From positions 188,001-252,000 of the forward strand of contig JAJEKV010000338.1 of the NCBI GenBank assembly GCA_021234155.1: 64,000 bases of DNA. The letters run 5' to 3'. Below are positions 1-10,502 of the stretch, one piece after another (position 1 is the stretch's first letter; each line of letters begins with the position of its first letter). Both the position numbers and the translations under genes were made by a program. Under the pieces are notes generated by a model. That model was not told where the DNA came from. It saw only the letters and a list, made by a program, of their open reading frames with translations, and did no database searches. Source of the DNA: Isoetes taiwanensis. Taxonomy: Eukaryota; Streptophyta; Lycopodiopsida; Isoetales; Isoetaceae.

Positions 1-192
1 ATAAGAAATCGGATCCATAGGAGGTGATGGAGGCAACAAATTATCAAAGTTTTCGAATAGAATAGTGCCCGAAGGTTGATCTTGGAAGGAAATCAGGTTT
101 TGAAGAACAGAGAATCGATCAGAAGCGGGAAGGTTCGCGAATGCATGAAGAAGGGCCAAATGTTTAGGTTTTTTTGGTAAATTGGAGACCAT
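1..192 (-). CDS. 5' part of an unidentified protein, runs off the window
   Basis: An ATG at 190-192 on the minus strand opens 64 codons without a stop and the frame is still open at base 1. The start MVSNLPKKPKHLALLHAF is followed by a stretch with alternating hydrophobic and charged residues ending in a proline-rich LLPPSPPMDP. No domain is recognised and no signal peptide is seen. It could be the first exon of a host gene or an ORF of a retroelement; the stretch upstream (224-707) is also partly open on the same strand. The rest of the gene lies outside the window. Confidence 0.35.
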   Translation of the reverse strand, partial: MVSNLPKKPKHLALLHAFANLPASDRFSVLQNLISFQDQPSGTILFENFDNLLPPSPPMDPISY

Positions 193-380
193 TGCGAAAA
201 TTTCAGGGAGAAACAACAAAAGTTCATGCAAAAAATTTAACAACTGAAAAGGGGGAAAAGGTAACAGAAAACAGAGGACAGAAACCTATAGCTTGAACCA
301 AAATTAACCAGAGAAGATCGGATTGCCATACACAATGAATTGATCGATTGCAGAGAAAACCAGGTACAATTCGAAAGAAA

Positions 381-707
381 TTAGGGGGAAATTCTATCAA
401 ATTGAGTAGGATCTTGAGGAGAATAAACTTCAACAGAGATCATATAATCCAACCAATCACAATGAACTCTGAATTTCCCTGCTGGGCCGAGTGCACTCGA
501 ACCCACAAATTCTTCTACCCACGAATTGGTGATTTGAACTTCAAATTCGACAGTGCTTGGAACGAAAGAATATTCAGAGAAAAACAGATTGTCCGGGAAG
601 AACTGATGAATAATTAAAGAACTCCAGAGATCAGTAGCCGAGCCTTTTAGAAATCCACACGAAATTCTAGATTGCTCCCTTATGATTGTGAAAACAAAGG
701 TTTCCAT
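381..707 (-). CDS. Unidentified 108-aa ORF, possible upstream exon
   Basis: A minus-strand ORF of 108 codons starting METFVFTIIREQSRISCGF. It lies upstream of, and on the same strand as, the edge ORF at 1-192. The composition is protein-like (mixed aromatic and acidic residues, for example VPSTVEFEVQITNSWVEEF) but no family is recognised. It may be a separate small gene, an earlier exon of the edge gene, or chance. Nothing on the opposite strand is more convincing. Confidence 0.18.
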   Translation of the reverse strand: METFVFTIIREQSRISCGFLKGSATDLWSSLIIHQFFPDNLFFSEYSFVPSTVEFEVQITNSWVEEFVGSSALGPAGKFRVHCDWLDYMISVEVYSPQDPTQFDRISP

Positions 708-3587
708 GAATCAGACGAAAGAAAAGGTGATCCTGCTTCATAAGTATGACAAAACAGTAATCAGTTTGTAGCTCAGAATGTGAGGATTACCACTAGAGCT
801 ACCCTTCTACAAGGGTAGCAGATTGATCCTCAGAAATTTTGCCTCAAATCACAGAGAATTCAAATTCTCCCATATTTTTTTATCAAGAAAGGGCTTGTAA
901 CAGAAAATATGGGATAAAGACAAAAAAGGCAAGAAAATAGGCGCACGTCCATTTCCACCTAACCTTAATGGTGCCACCTCAGGCTTTCTTCCTCTCTCTA
1001 AGGCTTTAGCATTAAACTGGAGAGACTTGTCATGTTGAGATCTTTGTTACTATGTTTTTTGGATTGCTTACAATCCTTCGCGTGTCCAGTGGCATTGTTG
1101 GAACATTTACTTGGAACTAACTTGCTTTCTCACTTTGATCCTCCTTCTGGCGATCCCCTCTTTCGTTCCTTTCCTCAGTATCTTTGGCCCTTATTTTATT
1201 CCACTACGTGCGCATGGTGACGTCAATGTATTATTGCCAGGTTAGATCTAGTACAATAAGAGGCTCATTCAACTCACAAATGGTGCTACAAGAGCTGCAA
1301 CTAGTGGAATTTTCTATTCTATTTCTCAACGGCATGGTCGCTGGAGTTCTGCTTATTCTCATGCTCATTATATTCAATCGGATCTTCAATAATATTTGCA
1401 ATTATCTTGACATTTGAGTTTATGAATAGAGAGTTCTCTTTTTTTTTCGGCTCATTTATGTTGTATATTGCAAGTTCTCGTCAGAGATATAGCGTTGGGC
1501 AAACTCTTAGAATTTTTGATCCAAAACTAAAAGCTTTTGAAAGAAAACTTTTAATAGATTTTCACTCCTTTATGCTTTTTAAGGATCATTGGATCCGACC
1601 ATATTCCCAGTTATATGCCAGATCCAAGGTCTAGAAATATACGCCTTAGTCCCACATATCAAAAAATGCGCCATGTACAACAAGTTATACGTATAAAAAT
1701 ACGAGTTAAAAGGAAGAATACATGGCCCTAAATGATTGCAAATAGTGATGCATGAGAAATAACCAAAAGCACAACTTTTTGTTGATCTCGAAAGAAATTT
1801 GTCAAAGCAGTAGAAAGGGCTTCTCCAGGACACAAAACCCGGAGCATAGCTTTTCGGTAGCCTCAAATAAAATTGTGCAAGCAGGAGATTCTGCAAGCAG
1901 TTTGAATTGTGATCCTGCAGTTCGACAGTGCTGCTTGGTCCGGATCAAATTTCATAGTGCAATTTGGATCAAATTTTAGAGTCTGGATTATATTTCACAT
2001 TTTACAGCCTAGCTCGGTTGATGAATCATGTATTGCCCTCATAAGCAACACGTCATTCACATATTATGACTCCTATCTATCGTCTTCCATAGTTGTGCAA
2101 TTATATAGAGGAATAATAATTCTACAAACCTTAGCAACTGGCTTTGAAGTAGCTTGCCCTATATCAGAAGCTCCGTCCAAATTAGTTAAGAAATATGATC
2201 AGCTTTAGAGAGACATTTGTTCGGGCCTCAACCAGGAAAGCAAACCATTAAACACATTCAATGTCCACCAAGATCAATAGGCCATGAAACCTAAACAATA
2301 AAAGGGGCATGAAAGCCCAAAATTGCAAAGAGCTAATAACAGATGGAAATAACAATAATGCTAGTGATAATATTGTGCTATTTAAATTTTATAGGCATGG
2401 CCAGTCTAAAGGTTGGAAGGCCATTGGTCTAGAATAATTCCCGTGCCTCCCCTATAAACTACCCATTTCTTGTGCTGATGTGCTTCCCTCACCTTGTGAA
2501 GTTCTTCCCTAAACGTGGCAAGGATTATTAGGTCTCGCAGCCCCTACCTGAGCACTAGACGTAACTCCAGCAACAGGGACATGCATAATGTCAATAAAGA
2601 AATACATAGCAATATCAAGATCTATCCCATCCTCTGGCTCTGCCTTTGCAAACCCTATGATGTGTAGATTCAATATCTTGGTGTCAGACACTGAGGCATC
2701 CTGGAGTGGTGGCTCCATTGCGCACGAAGCATATGTCTGGACTTTTGATTCAATGTATTCGTTTCTTGTGACTGCGACTCTGACTCTAATGTCTAGACTT
2801 CCACCTCAAGATAGTGTTTTCTTTTGGCTTTAGTGTTATCTTTATAATACTAAAGCCAAAATAAGATGATAGTTTGTGCAACATCCTGGCCATTGACTTT
2901 TTCTTATCTGTTTTCATCCCTTAGATTTAGCAGTTTTGTTTCTTGCACAATGTATAATAGCATTGTATTGGAGAAAACTCAAATCCCTGTCTCCTTCGAC
3001 GACCGGCCTGATGTAGTTTTTTAATCTACTATATATTATTCATCTTATTAGGAGGCTTTTTTTTTTTGCGAAATAAACAGTTATATGAATGCCCCTTCCT
3101 TTGCCGAATCCCCCAGTGATGGCATGCCAAAATCATTTCGCTTTGTTATGGGTTTTCGTCCCGTTACTAGATTTAGTAGTTTCAGGCTGCTTCTTCTAAC
3201 AGAGTAGTTTCTTCTCTTTAGGATTGGCGAGATTCTATAAAGTGATACAAGGCTTGCATACATGCTCGATACAAACAAAAACCCCAAGATCCGGAAGATA
3301 ATTCGATGCATGAGATATGCATAAGGGTTTTTCTTAACAACTCTCTTCAATGGATTTGAGCTCCAGAAAGATCGACTCTTTTTGAAGATGGCACAAAGCT
3401 TCCCGATCTTTCCTGGATAGTTGGTCACGCTCTTCTGGAGAATGCTGACCCATGAGATATGGAGTACACTTCTTCGCCAATGAGAGAGGCAATCACAGTA
3501 GCATGGACAGATTCTACTATGCAATATGTGCTTAATAGTAGATCAACCATGTCTTATGCAAGCTGATTGTCTTTTGGCCAGAGCAGG
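708..3587. other. No gene recognised
   Basis: AT-rich sequence with only short open frames and no recognisable domain on either strand. A minus-strand ORF at 3081-3524 (147 aa) is basic and serine-rich with no recognisable family. Confidence 0.5.
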
Positions 3588-3822
3588 GAATATCAGCTGC
3601 AGTTTCTATTATGAACTTTACACATGGTACTCCAGAATTGGTTATTGCATCTTATGGAATGTTGATGTTACTTCTTCCACACGAGAGGCATCACAGGAGC
3701 TTGATATATTTGTGGCACTTGCAGATCAAATAGCAGTAGCTCTTTCTGATGCTATTGTGCTAGGATCTTCTCTTATCACACGAGACTCTTCGCAACAAGG
3801 TAGTACATCGAGCAAGGAGTGA
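3588..3822 (+). pseudogene. Ethylene receptor GAF-domain fragment (decayed)
   Basis: Two adjoining frames read as the C-terminal half of the GAF domain of plant ethylene receptors (ETR/ERS family, membrane histidine-kinase-like hormone receptors). The first reads NFTHGTPELVIASYGMLML followed by LLPHER; after a frameshift near 3690 the second reads QELDIFVALADQIAVALSD, then AIVL. The family signature here is N-F-x-G-G-T-P-E, then L-V-L-P, then W-x-x-Q-E-L-E-x-x-x-V-V-A-D-Q-V-A-V-A-L-S-H-A. The frame break, the lack of a sensor domain upstream and of a kinase domain downstream, and the surrounding empty sequence mark it as a relic or a transposon-carried scrap. The family match is from memory of the motif. 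Confidence 0.7.
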
Positions 3823-5784
3823 GATCTTAGCAGTGATGAATCATCACTTTGTGACAATCATTTTGCATTAATAACACTGCTTGAACACGACAAATTAAAC
3901 TGGAGAAATAAATTGCTTGTGGATTAGTAGCATTCTATCTAACCTACCGTTGTCAATGATGTCATTGACATTGCACAAGATCAGAATGCTAATCCTAGAA
4001 CTTTGAATTTTCCATAGCTATTTGCAGCTTGCTCTTCAAGACCAAGATATGGAGTTCAATAATTGGTCACGGTTAGCTAATACCATCAAAGCCATTATTG
4101 AATGCCACTCTCATCCCTTTGATAATATTACCTTATCAATATGATTCTTAACCTTATATATGTTGATCTTGGTTTTATATTTTCATAATACTACATTGTG
4201 AACATGCAACATATTACATTAGCCATTTTCACTTACATACTCATAGGGTTACCATCTCAAGAATGTTGTATTAACTCCATAATAGCAAATTAATCCAATT
4301 CAAATATAGGCTTGAATGAAAGAACCTAATGCATGCATGGTGAAGGAAGTAGACATGCTTAACAATATCATGCTTAATAATGTCAAACTAAGCAAACACC
4401 ATTACTCTAAATTACAAACATTAGATTAGATGCAGGACAAAATAGACTCAACATCTATACTAATACTAACTAAAGAGACCTCTCCAATTTATATACCGAA
4501 CTGCCATCTACAAAAAAAATCATTGACAAATGGCGACGTTTACTGATTGCAATTGGTAATATACAATATGCACTAAGAACGTTCTATAATATACACTCAA
4601 GGACTTGAAGTCACTTTGGACAAAGTGCAAGAGTTCCAACCTATAACTAAATAAGCATGACGGCTTCACAAGACAATGTGAGTATACAGATTCACAATTA
4701 AATGCACATTGCTATGAACATTCACAAACTTCCTAAGTTGTACTCAAACTTTTCAAAAGAGAAAAAACAATTTATAGAAACAATTTCAAAACTTCAATCT
4801 ATGTCGAACAACTATATATGTCCAACTAAACGTTCTCAACCATATATTTTCTAATGTTTGAATTTAATCCTGAAGAAGAGCCCGACAGCGGAACGAACCG
4901 CTTTTCTAATGCAAGTAAAAAGAATAGTTAGTGCATTACGCTCTCAGATCAATCCTATGCCGCCATGTGGCAATTTCTTTTAGCACACTTTCTCGTCCGG
5001 GAAGTACAGTTACAAAACACTCAACCTTTTTCACGGTTTTGCTTGACCATCCGGTTCGCGACACGCAGCGCGAGAATAACACCTAACTCTCTCCGCATTA
5101 TAAGGAAAGTCTCTTTGGGCTACTTTACGGCACGGAAAGGTGTAGGCGGGCCAGCGCGAAATGGCTAACGAGCAGCCTAACTGGCAACATAACGTGAAAG
5201 GTTGCACCGATGGAATTACGCCCGTCATCCATATAAAAAAAATTTGGGCGTTCTTGTTCCTCCTCCTTTCGTCTGCGCGGCTATGGCGCTCGGCCATAGC
5301 TCGGCCTCATCATTCACATTCACATTGCCCGTAGGTGTCTCGAGACTTGTTTGTAGGCTTCTTCATGAGCTTGACGCCTTGTTTCTTTCGTTAGCGCCTT
5401 GTTTCTTTTCGTTAAGCGCCTTGTTTCTTCGAAGATCGGGTGTTCTTTGTTCCAAAAAGTGTTGAAGATCGAGGTTTTGCGTGGTATTTGTGGGAGTTTT
5501 GAGTTCTTGCGGTGAGTCTTGGTGAGATTCCTAATGGTGCATTCCGGTTTGAAAGATGTGAGTCGAACCGTTTCTTAGCTGTTCATGAGCACAAGCCTTC
5601 TTTTTCGGCCGGTATATGATTCACGGGCTTGCATCTTGAAGATCAAGTTTTTGTGCTAAAAGTCATTGAAGATCGAGGTTTATGTTTTAGATCTAGCGGG
5701 TTTTCTGATGTTACATGTTAGTTTGGGCTTAGATTCCAAGTTTTTTGTGCTGCATGTATAGCTTTGAGGGTTTCTATTTGAAGA
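3823..5784. other. No gene recognised
   Basis: AT-rich and non-coding by eye up to about 4950. From 4950 to 5780 the base composition rises in GC, and several short phrases recur (for example 'gaagatcgaggttt' and 'gcgccttgtttctt'). This could be the promoter and 5' UTR of the unidentified gene that follows, but no TATA box was placed with confidence. Confidence 0.35.
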
Positions 5785-8088
5785 ATGGCATCTAAGATTG
5801 AGGTATAATACTTCTTTCGTTCTTGTTTGTCTTCTTTTTTAGTTTTTTTACACTTACTTTCTATTTTCGGGGTTTGGGGAGCAAAGCGTGACGAGTTGGA
5901 TTAAATGCTCTTCTTATCTTGTTTTTGTTATCTTTGTCAAGTTTTACGGTATGTCGGTAGAGTATGGTGGAGTTTCTACCATATCGAAAGGACCTAGTTT
6001 TGTCTTGAATCTCACACAAGAACTTGGAGGAATGGAAAATGCATTTGCATGATGAGGATCTGAGAAAATGGGGGGAGTATGAAGATATGTGTAAGGAGTT
6101 TGGTGAAGAGGAGATTAAAGAATATATGAAGAATATTGAAATATGCGAGGGAATTTTCTTACAGATGATGATAATAAAGGAAAACATTCACGAAATAAGT
6201 AAGAAAAGGTGTAAATCGAGAAGGAAGTAGCATTTCTTGATTTAGATGAAGAGTTCTTGAAAAAAAGTGAGGGTTCTTTGGGAGGAAATTTGATAAAATT
6301 GAGTGGGCGACTAGATTTGATCAATGGAGAGTGAAAAAAGGGCGCCACTTGACAAGAAGATAGAGGAGTTGGATGCACTTGCGAGTTTGCAAGAATGCTA
6401 GAACCATTCATGTTTGCAGTACGCAAGATAAAAGGAGGCCTTTATCAAACCTGAAGCGTAAGTTTTTCCATTTTGTTATCATTACGTTTTTATTCTTTCA
6501 ATTCTTTCTATTAATTTCTTTTGTTTATTTATGGCAGGTTGCAAGACATTTCAGAAAAATTTGGGGCTATAATCGAAGGGCTCTCAAGAGGTTAGGGTTG
6601 GGATAAGCGGAGTTGAAGCGGTTCCTTTTGATATAAGATACAATCCTATTTTTTCCAATGCTAGAAAAGCTTGTATAGCATCTATGAGAAGGTCTAGACT
6701 GACTCCAGGCGTATGTGGAAAGAGGAAGAAAGTTGATGAAGTGTCTTTTAGTGATGAGGTAGCTCTGCTATCTGATATTGAACATTCTATCTTTAGTGAG
6801 AGGCACGCAAAGGAGATTCATGTATTATTGTGTGTCCAAACTGCGTCGAGCTAGAGATGAGCTATATCGGCTTGTGGTTCTCTCGACTTTCAAGTGTTGG
6901 TTGTTGAGAGCAAAAGTGTCTTGAATATAGTGGCGTCACGAGTAAGAACCATGTTATTTCTATGAAGAAGTACCAGGAAGAATCTTTTAGATTACCTGTG
7001 CGATGCTTTGAAGATGATGTAGTTCTAACTTTCAAGTGCCTTGTGAGGCATCTTCCATGTTATGGACCAGATGAACAAGTATCTAATTTTGTCTTTATGC
7101 AGTGTATCAACTGTCCTAAAAGCACTGTAAGTTTCTGATTTAGTTAAAAATTAATTATAAATAATTTTGTAGCCTAATTTACAATTTGTTTGATTTCTAG
7201 GTGTGGTACAATAAAACCGCGAGTTAGTGCTAGGGTTTTAAGCGTCTTGGATGAAATCTTGTTGAAGGCAATTGGTGTAGAGGGCAAAATTTTTGGAAAG
7301 TGGCGAGGGACTTAGGTTGTTATGCAGTCTTGCGTGCTAATGTTCCCATTGATGTTGGGATGAACATCAGCCATAGGGATCTGAGTGGTATAAAAAGGTA
7401 TTTAAAAGCGGTTTATTTTTTTTTCTGTTAGTAGTTAATAAATTTCTAATTATTGTTTGTTATTGTTTGCAGGTATGACAAGACAGCTGAAATTAAGTCT
7501 AAAGGCGCCATGTCAATCATTGGGACAACCATTCAAAGCGGATGGATCACGAAGAATGTTGATGAAGTTTATAATGAAGAATTGGCTGCATATGATGCGA
7601 AACAAAATGCTGGAAATGTGCTAGATTGTCATTCAGTTTCTACAGGTAATTTGAGTAGTCTAGTTTCTATTTGTTTGTTGTTTTGTATTTTATTTTCTAG
7701 TTTCTAGTTTCTGAAAGATTTATATTCTTTCAGGTGATGGTCTTAAACCTGGTGTCGTGAGTGATGGTTTGAATGTGGCTGAAGATTCCACTTTGAACTT
7801 GGCTCCAAAGACTGTTGAGTTAGCAAGTGATAGTTGTGCAAAAGAAAATCAGAATATTATCAGTTTACCTGCTGCAGAACCTGATGATCCATTTTTTGAT
7901 ACAATATATCTTGAAGAGATTGCTGGCGACAATCAACGGTTGAGAAAGGCTTTTAATTTGAGTCTTGATGTTGGCACGACTAATATTTCAGGTGGCACTT
8001 TCAACAATTGCATTATCCTTCCTGGTGGTGGCAGCTTGAACATTGCAGAAATTGTAAAATGGATTACTGGAAGTGAAAGTGGTAGTTA
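5785..8088 (+). pseudogene. Unidentified multi-exon gene with frame breaks
   Basis: A possible start MASKIE at 5785-5802 is followed by a GTATAA donor. Protein-like stretches then follow: 6024-6230 (MEEWKMHLHDEDLRKWGEYED, acidic and helical), 6961-7130 (MKKYQEESFRLPVRCFEDD, ending CINCPKST before a GTAAGT donor), 7201-7397, 7473-7645 and 7734-8088. The last three join in phase with GT-AG introns and end in TAA after a glycine-rich NISGGTFNNCIILPGGGSL segment. Breaks: a stop plus a frame change in the 6235-6450 stretch, no single frame joining the 7130 donor to the 7201 exon, and a one-base shift near 7305 (KIFGKWR to DLGCYAVLR). No domain is recognised. It could be a decayed transposon accessory gene or a lineage-specific plant gene; it ends about 640 bp upstream of UreG on the same strand. 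Confidence 0.45.
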
Positions 8089-8731
8089 AACTGAAGTTTG
8101 GAAAATCTGGGTGAAACATGTGACTTGCAGCAGTAGTAAACTCTGTAAAGTCTGTGACTGAAAGTTTTTGTCTGTAAACCTTTTTTTGATCTGAACTTGA
8201 ATGGAAAAATTTTCATTGGAATTGTAATATTTTTGCTTATGAAATGTAATGTTTTACTCTACATTCTGAGATTCTTACCTTACATTCCAAGGTTTTTTAC
8301 TTGTAATTCTGTCTTCTTACCCTACATTCTAGTCTGGATTAAAGAAAAAAGATGTACACTTAAAAAACATTTGATGACAATGACAACTAAGCTAACATTC
8401 AGGAAAGGAAACGGTGCCACGTGTAAGCTCCCTATTGGATGTGGGAGCAGAATTCCACGTAAGCAACCTTTACGTTACAGGGAAGGTCACTTCAATAGGG
8501 CTCCGCGCTGCTGCTGCGCGTCCAGAAGGTCACTTACGTGACCTTTCCTTGCACAACCTTATCATGCATGTATTTTCTATTAAAGGCTACAAGTTGTCCC
8601 ACCACAGCGAAACTGAATTATATATGTAATGTAATATTTTATTGGTTTGTTTAGGTATTGTCGGAAGTAGTGAATTCATTATTAGCCTAAAGTGTTGACA
8701 TTGTCGAGGAGACTAAAGAGAATTTGTAGCT
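8089..8731 (+). other. Intergenic stretch and UreG 5' flank
   Basis: From 8240 to 8335 the phrase 'ttacc(c/t)tacattc' recurs three times. From 8400 to 8560 there is a GC-richer block with several short inverted pairs (ggaaaggtcac-like words facing each other), perhaps a MITE remnant. The last 100 bases are the likely UreG promoter and 5' UTR. No ORF here is supported. Confidence 0.4.
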
Positions 8732-10502
8732 ATGGCATCGTCGGAGCTGGAGCATAATCATGATCACTCCCATGCTCACCACCATTCCCATATGGAGCTT
8801 GATCATCCTCATGATCACCACCATTCTAACGCCGGGTATGCTTCAGCCATGACATGTATCGATTTGGTTCTGTTTCTTTTTATGTCTTGCCCTGTTGTTT
8901 TTATATTCTTTAAGGATTCAGATATCGTATGTTTTGCTAAGTGAAGTTACACCGTGTTGCAGCATTTTTATGACTTCGTTTACTTCATCTGTTTGTAAGG
9001 GATGTGTTTTATTGATTTTTGAGTACTTCGACGTTGAATGAGTAATTTCTCATTTTGAACGTGAAAAGATTATTTAAGGTTTATAATAACACACTGTCAT
9101 GTATTTTGACTATTAGGTGATTTATGAATTTCTGCAGAGAGACGGAGGAGTATTGGCATGGGACTGATGGAAAATTATATCACTCTCATGATGGATTAGC
9201 TCCTCATACACATGAAGCTCTTGAATCGCCTGGATATTTTAGCCGACGCGCAAAGCCCATTGCACGAAATTTCAAGGAGAGAGCTTTCACAGTTGGTATT
9301 GGGGGTCCTGTTGGAACAGGGTGATTAAGTTTTCATTTCCATGCACTTAATTAAGGCTCATTTACTTAGCATTCCCATCAATCTCAGCATTATACATCGA
9401 TACCCTCATCTATTCTTGTTTTCATTAGAGGGAAGGTCAACCTATTTTTATGCTCAAATAAAATTATGTGCTTTTCTGCCACATGACATGTATTATGAAA
9501 CAGTAATGTGCAATAGTTCATTGCACCTTTGGTAGTCTCTAAGGGCATTGCATCCTGCAGCATAATGAAATTGAGAATGGCTGTATGAATTTTCTAGAGA
9601 ATAAATCACTGCACTGACATACACGAGGAATGAATGCAGAAAGACAGCTCTTATGCTTGCTCTATGTTTGGCGTTACGTGACAAGTATAGCATTGCTGCA
9701 GTAAGTATTAGATCGATTCTTATGCTTATGTGACAAGGTATTTTATTGATATCATTCCTTAAAAAAGGTTACAAATGACATCTTTACAAAAGAGGATGGT
9801 GAGTTTTTGGTAAAGCATGGCGCTCTCGCTCCTGAACGTATCCGTGCAGTTGAAACGGGTGGATGTCCCCATGCTGCAATCCGGGAAGACATTAGCATTA
9901 ATCTCGGTCCACTTGAAGAGCTATCCAACTTGTTTTCGGCTGATATTCTTCTATGTGAGTCAGGAGGAGGTATGTATTTGTCATCGGCTCATTTTCGAAC
10001 TATCTATATGCAACTGATACTGTTAATAATTTCATAGATAACTTGGCTGCAAACTTCAGCAGGGAACTAGCTGATTACATAATTTATATAATAGATGTTG
10101 CTGGCGGAGACAAAATTCCTCGAAAGGGGGGCCCTGGTATCACTCAAGCTGATCTTCTTGTAAGGATAGTTTTATCTCCCGTTTATTTTTGGAGTGCAAG
10201 GCATCAGCATAATTGTTTACTTATATCATTTGAACTAGGTTATTAACAAGACCGACCTAGCTGAGGCTGTCGGAGCGGACTTGAAGGTCATGGAGAAAGA
10301 TGCTTTGACCATGCGAGATAATGGGCCTTTTGTTTTTGCACAGGTATCATAGATAACCGTCTTGCATTCTGCTATGTTTATCTTAGTTTTTGTTGTGATG
10401 ATTACTTTCATGTGATAGGTCAAACATGGAGTAGGAGTAGACAGGATATTACAACACATTGTATGTGCATGGAAGGAGGCTACTCAACAAGTGAGGGGTT
10501 AA
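8732..10502 (+). CDS. ureG: Urease accessory protein UreG (GTPase, nickel delivery)
   Basis: UreG is the SIMIBI-class GTPase that, with UreD and UreF, loads nickel and CO2 into apo-urease in the cytosol. Seven exons join in consistent phase: 8732-8835, 9138-9320, 9640-9700, 9768-9969, 10038-10159, 10239-10343, 10419-10502, giving 286 residues; all six introns are GT-AG. The first 35 residues are a histidine/aspartate-rich metal-binding tail ([20 protein letters not shown]), which is typical of plant UreG and absent from short bacterial forms. The P-loop GGPVGTGKT lies near residues 90-98, the metal-binding CPH motif at 149-151, the ESGGD switch near 180-184 and the guanine-specificity NKTD at 227-230. 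The protein ends [13 protein letters not shown]. Length is close to Arabidopsis UreG (about 275). No frameshift or lost key residue is seen. No UreD or UreF gene is nearby, which is normal for plants. Confidence 0.97.

Noticed and set aside
3081-3524. 147-aa minus-strand ORF
   Set aside because: Basic, serine-rich and without a known domain; it lies directly beside the receptor scrap on the other strand and has no support from splice sites.
8197-8629. Small ORFs (71-114 aa) just upstream of UreG
   Set aside because: No motif, overlapping frames and short repeats; probably intergenic sequence or a MITE remnant.
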